Assembly (NCBI RefSeq): GCF_041146395.1
Contig: NC_090997.1
Coordinates: 31,723,501 to 31,787,500, forward strand
Source: Eulemur rufifrons
Lineage: Eukaryota > Chordata > Mammalia > Primates > Lemuridae
Direction of reading: 5' to 3'
Length of the DNA stretch: 64,000 nucleotides
The notes under the pieces are model-generated. The model ran no database searches, was not told the origin of the DNA, and worked only from the letters and a program-made list of their open reading frames with translations. Shown in pieces: positions 36,962 to 49,775 of the stretch. A program made the position numbers and the translations under genes. Within the stretch, counting starts at the first letter, position 1, and every line of letters starts with the position of its first letter.

Positions 36962-38214
36962 TTTTAAATAATAGTTTTCACTGTGGTCCTAGGTAGAACA
37001 AAAATATAAAATAAAAAGCATCCTTTTGCTTGGATCCATATATGTATATGCAAATATACATATTATAAATAACATTTTAAATATTCTGGATTCTAAAGCT
37101 AGTGGTTCATGTTTGTGCATGTTATAAACTTTCTGGGATACAGATGACATCTTTTTTTATTTACTTCCTATGAAATTTCCTCAGGATGTCTCCATGAGGA
37201 TTATCTTGAGAGTTTACAAGAGATACCATCCTTAATCCTATCTGACATTTCTAAATAGGTAACTGTTCAGGTCCCAAGCAAGAGTAGCACAACTTTCCAC
37301 AACACCTTGCTTGAACTTACAAACCCAAATATAAGACTCAGCGGATAAACATGACCAAATCCTCATTTATCCCTACGTTTCTGTTTGCAGAGCTCCATAG
37401 CAGATTTTGGGTGCTTGGCATCTCCCAAAGTTAGATCAAATATAGTTGCTGAAGCAACGGAGTAACACAGGAAGAAGGAGAAAAGGCTAATATATGTTAA
37501 TGTCGAACAAATGTCCTTAAGGATTTGTTGTGTAGCAAGGATAAGAATCCTTTACTTTTGCACATACTCTGTGATTGGGGGAAAGATAAATCAAGGAACA
37601 AGATATTGGGAAACAACTCCTACCTCAGTCTAATTAAAATCAGGTGAAAAAGAGACGTAGTACAAGATGTAGCAGACTTTGTGAGCACCGGCCATCCCTT
37701 AGATAAAGTTAACTGTCACGGCTGGCTAATGACAGTGTGCCTGTGGTTCATCGTTGTAAATTTCACTCTAACTAGTGGTCTCTGCAGTGCACTTGAAGCA
37801 GAAGAGACAAAACGTCCTGGAAAAGGCTGTCAATGAGAACAAAAAAAGATTGTAACCAATGATTTTGTTCCAATAATACTTATATAGAAAAGCCACAATA
37901 AGCTGAGGTTCTTACATTTATTTAAATAGTCAAATGACACTATTTGTATTGTAACAAAATAGCTTTATAAGTTCTGTTATTTGGATTAGTAAAGAGGAAA
38001 TGTTTCATATGTTTCAAATAGGATGCTGACTTTGAGTGGCTTATTGATTTATGTGAATAGACCCAAGAGTTGTTCTCTGCGTGGAAGAGGCACATGATTT
38101 CATAGGGACTCCTTCAGACGGGAGACACCCAGTACCTAAGGCCCAGAGTGGCTGGGAGCTTCAGAGAGACAGGCGGAGGGGTAGGGGACTGCAGGGGGGA
38201 ATTGGATCCATTTC

Positions 38215-38342
38215 AGGAACATCAAATTGTCCCATTTTAGAGCTAAAGGGAAACTGTTGTATCAGTCTAGTCCACCAAATAAGGAAACTGGAGCCCAGAA
38301 AAAAATCGACAATTCTCCAGAGCTGCAGAGCTATTTAATCTC
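38215..38342 (-). mobile_element. MIR3-like fragment
   Basis: 'cagtctagtccaccaaataaggaaactggagcccag' and CTCCAGAGCTGCAGAGCTAT follow the reverse-strand MIR3 pattern. The 85-codon frame at 38081-38338 covers it and is not a gene. Confidence 0.55.
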
Positions 38343-40319
38343 TTTAGCTGTTGTGTATATTAAGCCACATTTGCTGTCTATGTAGTGGCCCCACACCAAA
38401 ACCCAGATTGGCATGTCTTTAAAATGGAGCATGTTGAACGTTTAACCAAAACACTAGCTTGGAAACCACTTTATTTTTCTAATTAGGCCGCATATAATAA
38501 GGGACAAATGTAGATATGTACAGTTGACGCTTCCGTGGTCACACACATTGCAAGGAACACACATTCTGTCCCCACGCCCTGCTTATCCTACACCAGCAAC
38601 CGAGAGCCAGCATTGCCTGGTCAGTGGGGAACGGGTGGGAGTCAGAACTGCTCTTTTTTCAGCTGTGCATTTGGATTAATTGTGACTTCAGGCAAATCAC
38701 TCAAGACTCTAAATTTATCTGTTTTATCACAATTTAGCCCTCAGGAATATTATGGGATTAAGCCAGGAGCACTTTGAATGTGCTCTGGTGACAGGTGTTC
38801 TATGAAGGCATCTTATAAATATTGCCTGCTTAGCCACAGAAACACTTAAAGAGGATGGAAACGGAGAAGGCACATTCTGCCAAAGTGACGATGTGCTAAT
38901 ACCCCTGCATCAGTGTCTTTATTCAGAACGTCACACTGAAAACCTTAGTGGCTATTTGGTACATTTACCATTGGAAATGTCAAGCAGAAAGTTATTTATC
39001 CGTTTGGGACAAAGTGAATATATGTGTGGGTGGCTGCCAAAACCAAGAATTAATCACAAGTTATTAATCAATTTGGAAATATAAACATATAAGTTTTCAG
39101 AAATGCAAAACATTTGGACCATGAACCATTTTTATGGCCTGAAGACTTTGAAAGCCAGCAAATTATGTTTCCAATAAATTATCAAGACCTCAACTTAATA
39201 AAACTCCATAGTATTTTGAGTTACCTTAGTTAATAGCCAAGAATTCTCAAAGCAAGTTCAATTTCATAGCCCTTCAGTGTCTTCAATATATTATATTTCA
39301 GTTACCAAGGAAGAGTAGCTATTACAAAATAAGTATGATACTACAATTCTAAGAGAAGGTGGAAATTTCTCTATTATATGATGTACAGTGATTTTGTTTC
39401 TAAATTTCTTGGCATTATAGTACACAGAATAGTTCTTGACTTCTGCAGAAATAGCTTAGAAACTGCTTTTATTTCTTTTCCTTAAAAACCAGTAAACTTA
39501 ATCTTTTTTTTTTTAATTATGTGGGCTTTTTTATTTTTTGGTCTTTTTTCATGAATAGTTATAGATACATTTGCTATCCATTTGACATTTTTAATATGTT
39601 CAACACAAATATGTGTCTGTATGTCCACATATATGTGTGTTAACCATTTTGCTTTTTAAATTGTATACAACAGTATACAACGTATGCTGTGACTATTATA
39701 TTATGTGATTTATCATTTTTGGTTCTAAAATCACTAGACAAGTGCCCTTTGAACGTTAGAAAGGATTGTTATTTATACTGTTTAAGTAAGAGATGTTAAC
39801 AGTGTGTCTATGCAACCATGAAAAAGAGTATCTACAAAGTATCTAAAAGTATATTTAATACCGTGAATGCACATAAAATCCAATAACGTAAATACAAATA
39901 ATTTGTATGCATTCAGTAATAATAATATATTTTTATTCAATAATAATGCCACCTCAAGAAAATCAACCCTAGAAAATGTAGTGGGAAGAACAAGATACCA
40001 TTGAAAAAACATCTACACTTTTCTTTCTGCCAGAGTGGAGGCTGTTGCTTCACACTCTCCATTGCCCCTGTGTTTTATACAGTGTTCCAAATCTTTTGCA
40101 GAAACATTTCCATAGCTTTGTGCATTTGTTCAATCATGTTTATGGTTTGTTTATCTTCAAAAGTATTTTAAGGTCTTATAAATGCAATCAAATAAAAATC
40201 TATACACAGAAAGGTAAAAACAGGAGCTGATTAATAGAGAGTGAGACAAAAACATCTATATTGAGTGAGGCAACTACATTTGAACAAAACCTTCTCTCCT
40301 AGAGATTTGAGGGCCTGTT

Positions 40320-40766
40320 TATTTGCTCAAGAAATATTTCAATGCTTGCTTTGTGGGAGACACCCTGGAAGTTGGCTTAGGTCAGGTTTCCCTAAAAGCA
40401 GAGCCTAAGATGAAATTCTTATGCAAGGGATTTACCAAAGGAACCTGTAAGAAAGGGGGGAGGGGGAAGCAGAAAAAGGAAGAGAAGAATACAGGCAAAA
40501 ATGTGGTTTCAGGAGAAATCTAGTCTCAGCCTGATGCCACAGGGCACTGTGGAACACCACAGAATGTCTCTTACCTTGAGACCTGCTGTGCTTGCCCCAA
40601 TGGGGTGGGGAGATGGGCAGTAACTTCCCAGCTATCTCCAAACAAGGAAGCTCCTATAGACTAAGATATCCTCTTGGAAGGCGCAGATGGAAGCCAGTAG
40701 CAGCCAACACCCACAACAGCTGGGCATCAACCAAGCCTGCCACCAACTGCATCCGGACAGAGGTGG
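40320..40766. repeat. Probable old repeat hosting a later L1
   Basis: GGTTTCCCTAAAAGCAGAGC, 'gatgaaattcttatgcaagggattta' and 'cctgatgccacagggcactgtgga' look like a decayed interspersed repeat (LTR-type in style). Family not named. The L1 at 40784 inserted at or just beyond its end. Confidence 0.4.
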
Positions 40767-40783
40767 AATAAAACACAATTCTT

Positions 40784-41280
40784 TTTATATTTTATTTATT
40801 TCATTTACTTTTTATTTCAGAACATGGGGGTTACAAAGGCTTTGGTCACATAAATTGCCTTTACACCGAGTCAAAGCTACAAGCGTGCCCATCCTCCAAA
40901 CAGCATGCACTGCACCCATTAGGTGCAAATTTACCCATCCCTTCCTCCTCCACCCCACCTGCACGATCCCCAATGAATGATACTTCCATATGTGCACATA
41001 AGCATCGATCGATTAGTACCAATTTAATGTGAGTGCATGTGGTCCTTGTTTTTCCATTCTTGTGATACTTCACTTGGAAGAATGGGCTCCAGTTCCATCC
41101 AGGTTAATATAAGAGGTATTAGTTTGCCATTTTTTATGGCTGAGTAGTACTCCATGATATACATATACTGCATTTTATTAATCCTCTCATGTATTTATGG
41201 GCACTTGGGTTGTTTCCACATCTTTGCAATTGTGAATTGTGCTGCTATAAACATTCAAATGATGATATCTTTTTTTATAA
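40784..41280 (-). mobile_element. 5'-truncated L1, reverse, with 17-bp target-site duplication
   Basis: Perfect 17-bp duplication AATAAAACACAATTCTT at 40767-40783 and 41281-41297. On the reverse strand the element reads ORF2 end (the + strand shows 'tggctgagtagtactccatgatatac' and 'gtgaattgtgctgctataaacatt'), then 3'UTR with 'atgcactgcacccattaggtg' on the + strand, then an interrupted A tail (seen as T-rich 40784-40818). About 497 bp. A perfect duplication suggests primate-age insertion. The 97-codon + frame and the two reverse frames here are L1-derived. Confidence 0.9.
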
Positions 41281-41390
41281 AATAAAACACAATTCTTAAC
41301 ATTACCAATGCAGAGTCCTTGATGGTTTTTGAACAGAAGAGAAGACATAATAAAAAACAGAACAAAACTTTGATAACATTACCCTCACAA

Positions 41391-41411
41391 GGAGAGAGAG
41401 AGAGAGAGAGA
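41391..41411 (+). repeat. (GA)n microsatellite
   Basis: About ten GA units. Confidence 0.9.
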
Positions 41412-42339
41412 ATCTTTTATATTGGAGCAGATGATAGAACTATTCTTTTAGTGTATTCAGTAAGTATTAAAGGATATGCCTATAAAATAAGTGAAATGAC
41501 CAAATGGCACAGACATCAAGGAGAGTGAATGAGTAGAGAGACAGGCATGGACTTAAGTATCAAAAGTGATTCATGACATATCAGTCTGCAATGTTGGTAG
41601 TGCCTGTAACCAAAGTAGAAAACAGTAGGAGAAAACATTCTCTTGGAGGAGATTAGTCAGTTTGAAAGCCTACAGCATTAGAGCTGCCGAGGGGACCTGC
41701 AATTGGAAGTGCACCAATTCCTTAAAACCTGGGCTGAGACCATAAGCAAAAAGACAGAGTTCACTGTAAGGAAGTCATTAGTTTATGGGTGATAAGCAAA
41801 GCAATCAGAGTGAGTGGGATGGCCAAGGGAGAGACTCTAGAAAGAAAGGAACTTAGGGAAAAACCTTGATATTTGGTTAAACTTAGAAGGTTAAAAGTGT
41901 AGAGAAGTAGGGGAATAAGAGGAAAGTTTTGAAAGGGAGGAGACGGCCAACTGATTGGAAATTCTTCAGAGACGCCAGGGAGGATGTGGTCTGGGAAAAA
42001 GCCACTGGTGATCTTAAAGGAGGCTGGTTTCTAAGAGTGAGTATGCTGTGCAGAAGCAAACATGATGTTCCACAGATCTTGAGAGGGTAGCAGGTGTTGA
42101 GAAAGTCAGGGGTTATGGACTATTATTTTCAGACACTGAGGTGTAAAGAGAGATGGCATAAGACCACATTTCAAGAGGTCAAGGAAAAGTGTTGATTTTT
42201 CTTTTTCTTTTTTGTATTTGACTATATTTACAAACTGAAACTAGGAAGTCTATAACCATGGAGAAATTGAAGGTGCAAGCAACAGAAAACAATAATACAT
42301 AATCTAGACATACCAGCGGAGATTGAAAGAGAAGCCACA

Positions 42340-42708
42340 GGCCGGGCGTGGTGGCTCACACCTGTAATCCTAGCACTCTGGGAGGCCGAGGTGGATGGAT
42401 CATTTGAGCTCAGGAGTTTGAGACCAGCCTGAGCAAGAGTGAGACCCAGGTCTCTACTGAAAAAAACAGAAAGAAATTATATGGACAACTAAAAATATAT
42501 ACAGAAAAAGTTAGCCAGGCATGGTGGCTCATGCCTGTAGTCCAGCTACTCAGGAGTCTGAGGCAAGAGGATCACTTGAGCCCAGGAGTTGGAGGTTGCT
42601 ATGAGCTAGGCTGACACCATGGCACTCTAGCCTGGGCAACAGAATGGGCACTCTAGCCTGGGCAACAGAATGAGACTCTGTCTCAAAAAAAAAAGAAAAG
42701 AAAAAAAA
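42340..42708 (+). mobile_element. Strepsirrhine-type Alu with target-site duplication
   Basis: Complete dimeric Alu flanked by a perfect 15-bp duplication GAAAGAGAAGCCACA (42325-42339 and 42709-42723). It starts GGCCGGGCGTGGTGGCTCAC. The linker 'agaaagaaattatatggacaactaaaaatatataca' and the second-arm phrase GGTTGCTATGAGCTAGGCTG followed by 'acaccatggcactctag' are characteristic of lemur and galago Alu, not of monkey or ape AluS/AluY. A 26-bp tandem duplication lies near its 3' end (42621-42672). Confidence 0.95.
42621..42672 (+). repeat. 26-bp tandem duplication inside the Alu
   Basis: Two identical 26-bp units (42621-42646 and 42647-42672) starting GGCACTCTAGCCTGGGCAAC. Private change in this Alu copy or its source. 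Confidence 0.9.
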
Positions 42709-44284
42709 GAAAGAGAAGCCACAAGTATAAGCACCGGTTAATATTTCTGCCTTGAGGACACAGGAGAAAAGAAGGAGGGGCCTGGGCACTCACTTTGGAG
42801 GAAAGTAGAAATGAAAGCTATTGCATATTCATATTGCATATGCATATTCATCTCATACAGAAGAATTTTTGAGTGTAGATACGATTCAATAAAACTTTTG
42901 CTACTTATAAGAGGCATTGATCTCAAGATTGTTTGCAGGCAAATCAAATATATACCTATTACGTTCTTCCTTCATAAATAGCAAGCCCAACTCAGGTAAA
43001 AGCAGAGATATATAGACGTAGAAGTCGAGGAGGCCAAGGTAAAAGAAGGTGAGGGCAGTGGAGCCTTGGGAGAAGGAAAGGTCTATCATTGCAATTTCAG
43101 AGTTTTTCTAGATTCTTCAAGCTGCTGGTGAAAATGTAGGCATTTTGTTTTATCCCTTCTATCGAAGCCTCCTTTCCTTTGTAAATTACCAGTGGTGTCT
43201 TAGAGGAGCATTTCTGTTATCAGCCATTGTCTGAATCACTTATTTTGTTATATAAATCCATTTTGTTAGAATAAAATTCCAACTTCTTGAAAAACTTTGT
43301 TTTATTGGTATAATATAAATGGTGTCAGAGTAAAATATTGTCAAAATTAAATTGTTCTTATCTTTATTGCTTTTGGCAATTTTCACATTTTATATCTCTG
43401 TACACATTCTGTAAACTGTCATGTATTTTTTTCTCAAATGGTATAAAATTTCTGGAGCATACTAATTACGTATCATTCCCAAGCTAGGAAATGTCAGAGG
43501 ACTGGCTTACCATATAAGGAGTCCTGCCTGTGCCTTTTTATCAATAAGTCCTTGTGGTTATAGTTATAAATTTTTGTATACTATACTGCTAACTTCTTAT
43601 GGGCTAGACAGGACTTTTCATTGGGAGCTGATGAAAGTGAATGTGGTGTATTTCTTTGCAGTTGTTGCTATAGAAATAAAAATCTTTTCAAAGTAAAATG
43701 AGGATAGCATAAAAATTACTAATTCAAAAGAAGTTCTGCTTCTAATTTAATATTGAAAATGGTGCACTGTTCCCTTTCTGTTTTATTTTGTCAAGATTGC
43801 ATGACTTGAGTTTGTCTAATATACTTTTATTAGATAATTTTGAGCATAAGTAAAACCAAAGCAAAAAAAAATGAAATTGGTGAATTTTCCACAGCAGTTA
43901 GTAGACTGGAGCTTTAATTTTTGATCTTTTATTCTTAAGACTTACAACATTCTTAATTATCAGCTTCATGCTCCACCTCTATAATCGTGCTTTATATTTT
44001 GCTATTCAAATTTGAATCTAATTACCTATAATGGGCTTTCTTAAAAACAAACAATTTATTTGCTTTCTTTTTCTGCCACATCATTACCAACAACCAGGCA
44101 TATTTTCCAGCATTAACACAATCATAAAGATGGGCAAACTTATGAACTTTCTCAGATCTCATTGCTGTTCACGTTCAAATTTTGAAAGTCTTATAGACTT
44201 CCTTTGAAAAATCAAATTAGAACAGTCTTTGAAAATATTCTATGCCTTAGAATTATTTTAATCAACTTCAAACTGTAGAAAACT

Positions 44285-45177
44285 ATGAAGAATTATATTG
44301 TCAACAAATATGGTTTGGAGTTCAATTTTTGTATGGAAGTTTACTCTGATGGTGCTGCCACAATGATAGGGAAACATTCTCGAGCAGTGACCCAAATTAA
44401 GGAGTTTGCACCAAATTGTAATTCAATACACTGCTTCTTTCATCAAGAAAGTCTTGATAACAAAGAAATGTCAGCTGAACTTAATAATAGGCTAAATGAC
44501 ATGACAAAATTTATGACTTTATAAAGATTAGTACATTAACTTTGAGGTCTTTTCATTTTGAGCGAATATGGGAAATGGCCAGGGCAACTACTATTGCATG
44601 CTGAGGTATCATGGTTACTGGGGAGAAAATTTTTTCAAGAATATTAGCATTACAGAGTGAATTCTTTGTTTCTGCAAGTTAGGAAACCAGTTTACTCTCA
44701 CCATTTTAAAAATTAAATTTGAACAGTTTGGCAGACTGCTTATTTGTCTGATATCTTCAATATTTATAGTAATATCAATATTTCCATGCAAGAAAGAATG
44801 TAATATGTTATTCAATGGCAGAAAAAAAAGTCAAAGAGCAAAAAATAAAGTTTCTAGAGATTGTTACAATATATTCCCATAGTTTTACAACAGTTTTCAA
44901 AGAAATAAATGATGATCTTGATATTCTACATTAGTGAAAAGTTATCACCAAATATTTTAAAAATTTGATAAATCTTTTGAATTTTATTTTTCCCCAAAAG
45001 AAGATCCATATATAGGAATTCTAAGATGCCAAATTCATTTATTCCATTGGGAGATCATTTAAATTTAACACATAATTTATAGGCTGGATTGCTGGAACTG
45101 TCTACTGATGAACAATTGAAGATGAGTTTTCAAAGTACAGAAACATTTGGTCCATTTTTTAAATAGAAGTTATAAAG
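44285..45177 (+). pseudogene. hAT (Charlie-type) transposase remnant, 5' part
   Basis: An open frame at 44285-44524 encodes YSDGAATMIGKHSRAVTQIK and 'NSIHCFFHQESLDNKEMS', the hAT motif seen in Charlie transposases and their domesticated relatives (CTDGAPAMxGK, then HCxxHRxxLAxK). Further similarity continues with frameshifts and stops: AEVSWLLGRKFF near 44601, TAYLSDIFNIYSNINISMQE near 44731, and AGLLELSTDEQLKMSFQS near 45082. The order matches the C-terminal half of the transposase. It is broken in at least three places and cannot make a protein. An AluJ later split it. Confidence 0.8.
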
Positions 45178-45178
45178 T

Positions 45179-45592
<414 letters not shown>

Positions 45593-47014
45593 TGAAGCAC
45601 TTTAAAGTTATCCTCTACAAGAAATGTTGTCAATTCAACCTACCTAAGGTAGATATATTTAACAAGACACAAGCAAACTCATCTTTTACATTAAAAACTT
45701 TACATACTGATATAATAGTGTTCATTATTTCTGAGAGTGCATATAGGCACTTAACATGTGGAATCACTATTCCACTCATAACTTTTTATATCATTATAAT
45801 TGCAAAATGACAGAAAGTTGCAAGTGTAAAAGGGAATCTTTACTAGCCTATATGCACACTTTTAACAATGTATACAGTTTTTATAATTTTTCCCTTTCCC
45901 CCTCTATTATATTAATATTTTTAAATTACATTTATTAAAGTATAACTTTATGTGTGTTGAATCCAATACTATATACTGGTACCTATACTTTGTATCTTTC
46001 TACTTCATTTTTTTAGCAATTCAATTTTGTTATATTTTATAAAAGTACTGGTCCACAACAGATTGGATGTTTTAAAAACTAGTCCTTCACTGTAGAGTTA
46101 GAGAAGCACTAAGTTAATGTGTTGCATTAATTATAGCCTAAAACTGTTAACAACAAAGACCTTATCACCGGTAGAAAGAATTCCTTTTATTGAAGTATTA
46201 TTAGTTAAGCTTCTTGAAATAGTTTAACCTTGTAATAATTAAGAGAAACATGCACTTAGCCAGATCAACTCTAAGAAGTAACCAGTGAAATACACAATGA
46301 ATTCTCAGCTATGCCATATGTGCTACCAGAACTTAGAACACAGACAGCCATATTCTATATAGTTAGGATAACATATTTCATTGTCTGTTCTGCTTTATTC
46401 CTGGCTACGTAGAATAATTCTCCTGGAGTCTACATGAAGGGCAAGACAACCAGTAGGGCTGAAAGTGATTTTGTAAATGGAATTTCTAAAAAAGTATTTT
46501 AAGAGGAAAGAGCAGTTTCCTCCCTCATTCTTTCCATTTTTTTTCTTTGGGAAGAAGATAAAATGAAAGTTAATGGGTAAAGTATGAAGAATCCGACTTA
46601 ACTTTTTAAGATCTGAAGATCCATTTTGCACAAAGGATTTAAACAAATGAATTATTGTATGATCACTCACAACTAAAACACCCTACAGCTCAGCAAAAAG
46701 GGCAGTTATTTGATGGATTTAGCTCTATAGATTGGCCAATAAGTAGATACAATTTAAGATATCCAGATAAGGGTCTGTGAAAATAACTAACTTTAGGGTC
46801 ATGCTTAAACTTATGCTGACTGTCTTCTTTTAGGTAAGATGAATATAATGCAATTTTGGCATGACTAAAGCTGACTTGGCCACAAAATTGCAAAATTTTG
46901 GACCACCTCATCAGTTGTCGGTGCTATGTTATAACAATAACATATGCAATATTATAACAATAAAAATAACATGTATCTTGGTTCTTTATTATCCTGCTTA
47001 CTCACAACATCCTT

Positions 47015-47168
47015 TCATATTACGGGTTATTACCTCCATTTTTCAGATAAGAACACTGGAACTTAAAGAAGTAAAAGTGACTTGTTCAGAGTCACTGAGC
47101 AAGAAATTGGTAGAGTCACGTTCTAACCCAAGTTTGTTGACAAATTCTGCTCCCTCCTACCATGTTTT
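47015..47168 (-). mobile_element. MIR SINE, reverse
   Basis: 'ttacctccatttttcagataagaacactgg', then GTGACTTGTTCAGAGTCACT, then 'gtagagtcacgttctaacccaag' is the reverse complement of the MIR core. A 106-codon frame overlaps it by chance. Confidence 0.75.
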
Positions 47169-47699
47169 TCAAACTGTGTGACCATTAGCAGATCAGAAAT
47201 CAATTTAGTGGGTCACAATTAGATTTTCTTTTAAAGGAATGGACACAATAGAATATGCAAAAAAGTTTAACCAATGTAGAGGAAATGGGTGTCGTCAGAG
47301 GCCACTCCTTGTACTGGTACAGAAGTTTCTCTATTTGTCTCTGCCCAGCCCTGTCTCTGCAGGGGGCTGCCTCAGTTCACTCCTCTACTGGCCCCCTTGA
47401 CTTTCCTTCTCTTCCCTGACCTACAACTTGCACACATGAATGCTAATTGGTGCATGAAGATGCTCCTTCTGCTATAGAGTGGCCTTAGTGAAGCTAGAGT
47501 AACCTACAAACATTGCCGATAGAAGAAGGACTATTCATTATTTGATCAGTTTGTGCCTCATATGGATACTGGATATTAGGGTCCTTGAATTTTTTGAAGG
47601 TACATTTTGACTGTAATTTTGGTTCATAAAGAGCTCGAACTAGGCATTAATAAAATGCAACCCTCTGTACCACTTCACCAATGCAAAGCCTCAAAGGGC

Positions 47700-47885
47700 G
47701 TGGATTCTGCAGTCATGCAGACTTCCGGGTGAGCCCTGGCTCTGTGACTCGGGGAACACTACCCAGCCTCCCTGAGCCTCAGTTCTTCAGTTATACAACC
47801 AAAATACCACTAATGACACCTAGCCCAAAGTGAGGATTAAAAAAATATGTATGTAAAGCAGCCAGCACAATTCCATTACTGTTAA
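47700..47885 (+). mobile_element. MIR SINE
   Basis: GATTCTGCAGTCATGCAGAC, then 'gagcctcagttcttcagttatac', then GTGAGGATTAAAAAAATATG follow MIR order. Confidence 0.75.
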
Positions 47886-49125
47886 TCATTATATCATACT
47901 TACATATTAATTTCTAAGTTTGTGAACACAGTGAAATCCTCTAGCACTAAAAGCATGGAAAATATACAGTGGTATTTTTTTTTTTTTAGAATCCCAAGAC
48001 TTTCCTGGATTTGTTACCTAGCACAGTTGCCCAGGGTTTACTCTGAAGAAGTGTGACCAACCATTGGGTGTTTGGGGCATGAAATCCAGCCTGTGCCCAC
48101 TAACCAACTGTGTGCCTAGTGTGGGGCTGAAGCCACCAGTGTGGGACTGCAGCCAATGAGGAAAAGTGCCTTTTCCTGATTAGCACAAAAGCATCATATC
48201 TGCTAACTGGCGGCTCTGTCTCCGTGGTGATTAAAGTCAGTTAACACTATCTTATGGAAGCTTGGGAGTGCCATTTGGTGGACTTTTTCATTGAATAATT
48301 TGCTAGATAAATAAACTTTTAGTATAATTGATTTTCAAAACAGTATGTGTACTTCTAATGTATTCTAGAACAGTTTTGAGAATTTCTTCTCTCTGTCATC
48401 ACATAGACATTTGTGAAGCCAGCAGCACATCAGGACTAAACTATTTATAACATAGATTGACATGGTACTTTTTGAAATGTTTTATGGACTGCACATGCTT
48501 CATAAGGATTCTTTTCTTTTTCCTTTCATTCCTTGATGTAATGAAATATGTCAGAAGGCTTTTTTAAGGTCACCATATATCTAGCCTGCTGAAAACCTAC
48601 ACCCTATTTCAAAGCTCTAAGAAACTGATATTTTGGATCCGTAGACCCAGATTTAATTTCAGCTTGCTCAGTCTACATTTTAAACTCTATTTAAAAATAT
48701 TTATCATTATTGTACTATTAGAGAAAAGTCCCATATGATACCCAATTTTGTATTTTAAAATTCAGTTGGGTAAATTAAAATATTGAAAGTGAGTTACACT
48801 ATTGCAACATTTACCATATGTTAACAATTGAATTGACATTTTATGTGGTAAGGTTTTTCTATCAGAGAAAAATAAAACAATGCTAAATTCCTGGATTCTT
48901 TGGATTGTTAGTTCTTCTCTTGGGTAAAAGATTTGAGCAACACTAGACCCCAATATGGACAATCTCAAAAAATAATTGAGATATTGTCCTATAGTATTAA
49001 TATAATAAATGACCTTGTACTTTTTCTGTATATCTATGTTTTTCTACTTTGGAAATATTTTCATTTGGAAATGTTATCTATCTATAATAGATTTAAGTAT
49101 TTACAGCTGTTAAAAACAATGAACT

Positions 49126-49130
<5 letters not shown>

Positions 49131-49159
<29 letters not shown>
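49131..49159 (+). repeat. (CA)n microsatellite
   Basis: About 13 CA units. Confidence 0.95.
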
Positions 49160-49235
49160 GCACTCTGAGGATGAATCTTAGAAATAATAATATTGAATAT
49201 AAGAAAAAAAATTTTTGTATTTATATATGTTATAT

Positions 49236-49246
49236 ATGTGTATGTA

Positions 49247-49272
<26 letters not shown>
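49236..49272 (+). repeat. (TG)n microsatellite
   Basis: About 12-15 TG units with TATG interruptions, about 90 bases after the (CA)n tract. The two tracts are complementary. Confidence 0.95.
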
Positions 49273-49279
<7 letters not shown>

Positions 49280-49775
49280 ACATGGATGAGGAGGATAACA
49301 TCAACTCATAAGAGTAGTTATACCTAGAGAGAGGTGACGGAAACCAGACTAGAGATGGTCAAAAAGGACTTCCATTTAATGTATAATATTTATTCATTTT
49401 AGAAAAATTCTTGAAGAAAATATTTCAAAGTATTACCAGTTGTTAATTCTGTGACAAAACAATCATTTGTTATGTTACTGTTTTTATATATCTGAATTTT
49501 TTAAATATCTCAACAAAGTAATTTCAAACTATTGACAAAGATTTTATCTTGTGTTCTCTACTACAACATTAAAAAACAGTAAAAACATCATCAGATCCTA
49601 AAGAACTTTCAAGACATAATTAGTCCTACAGTTTTTATGTCCATGTTCATCTAAAATTATAGTAGTAAATGAGATCACACTGTTTTCCTCATTAGTACAA
49701 GCTTCTCATTTGTCTAGTGCCTATTCAAAAAGTTACAATTAATTCAATTTTAATTTCTAGCTCAGTCCAAAAACA

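Noticed and set aside
46861..47181. 106-codon open frame
   Set aside because: Its second half is reverse-strand MIR; no other support.
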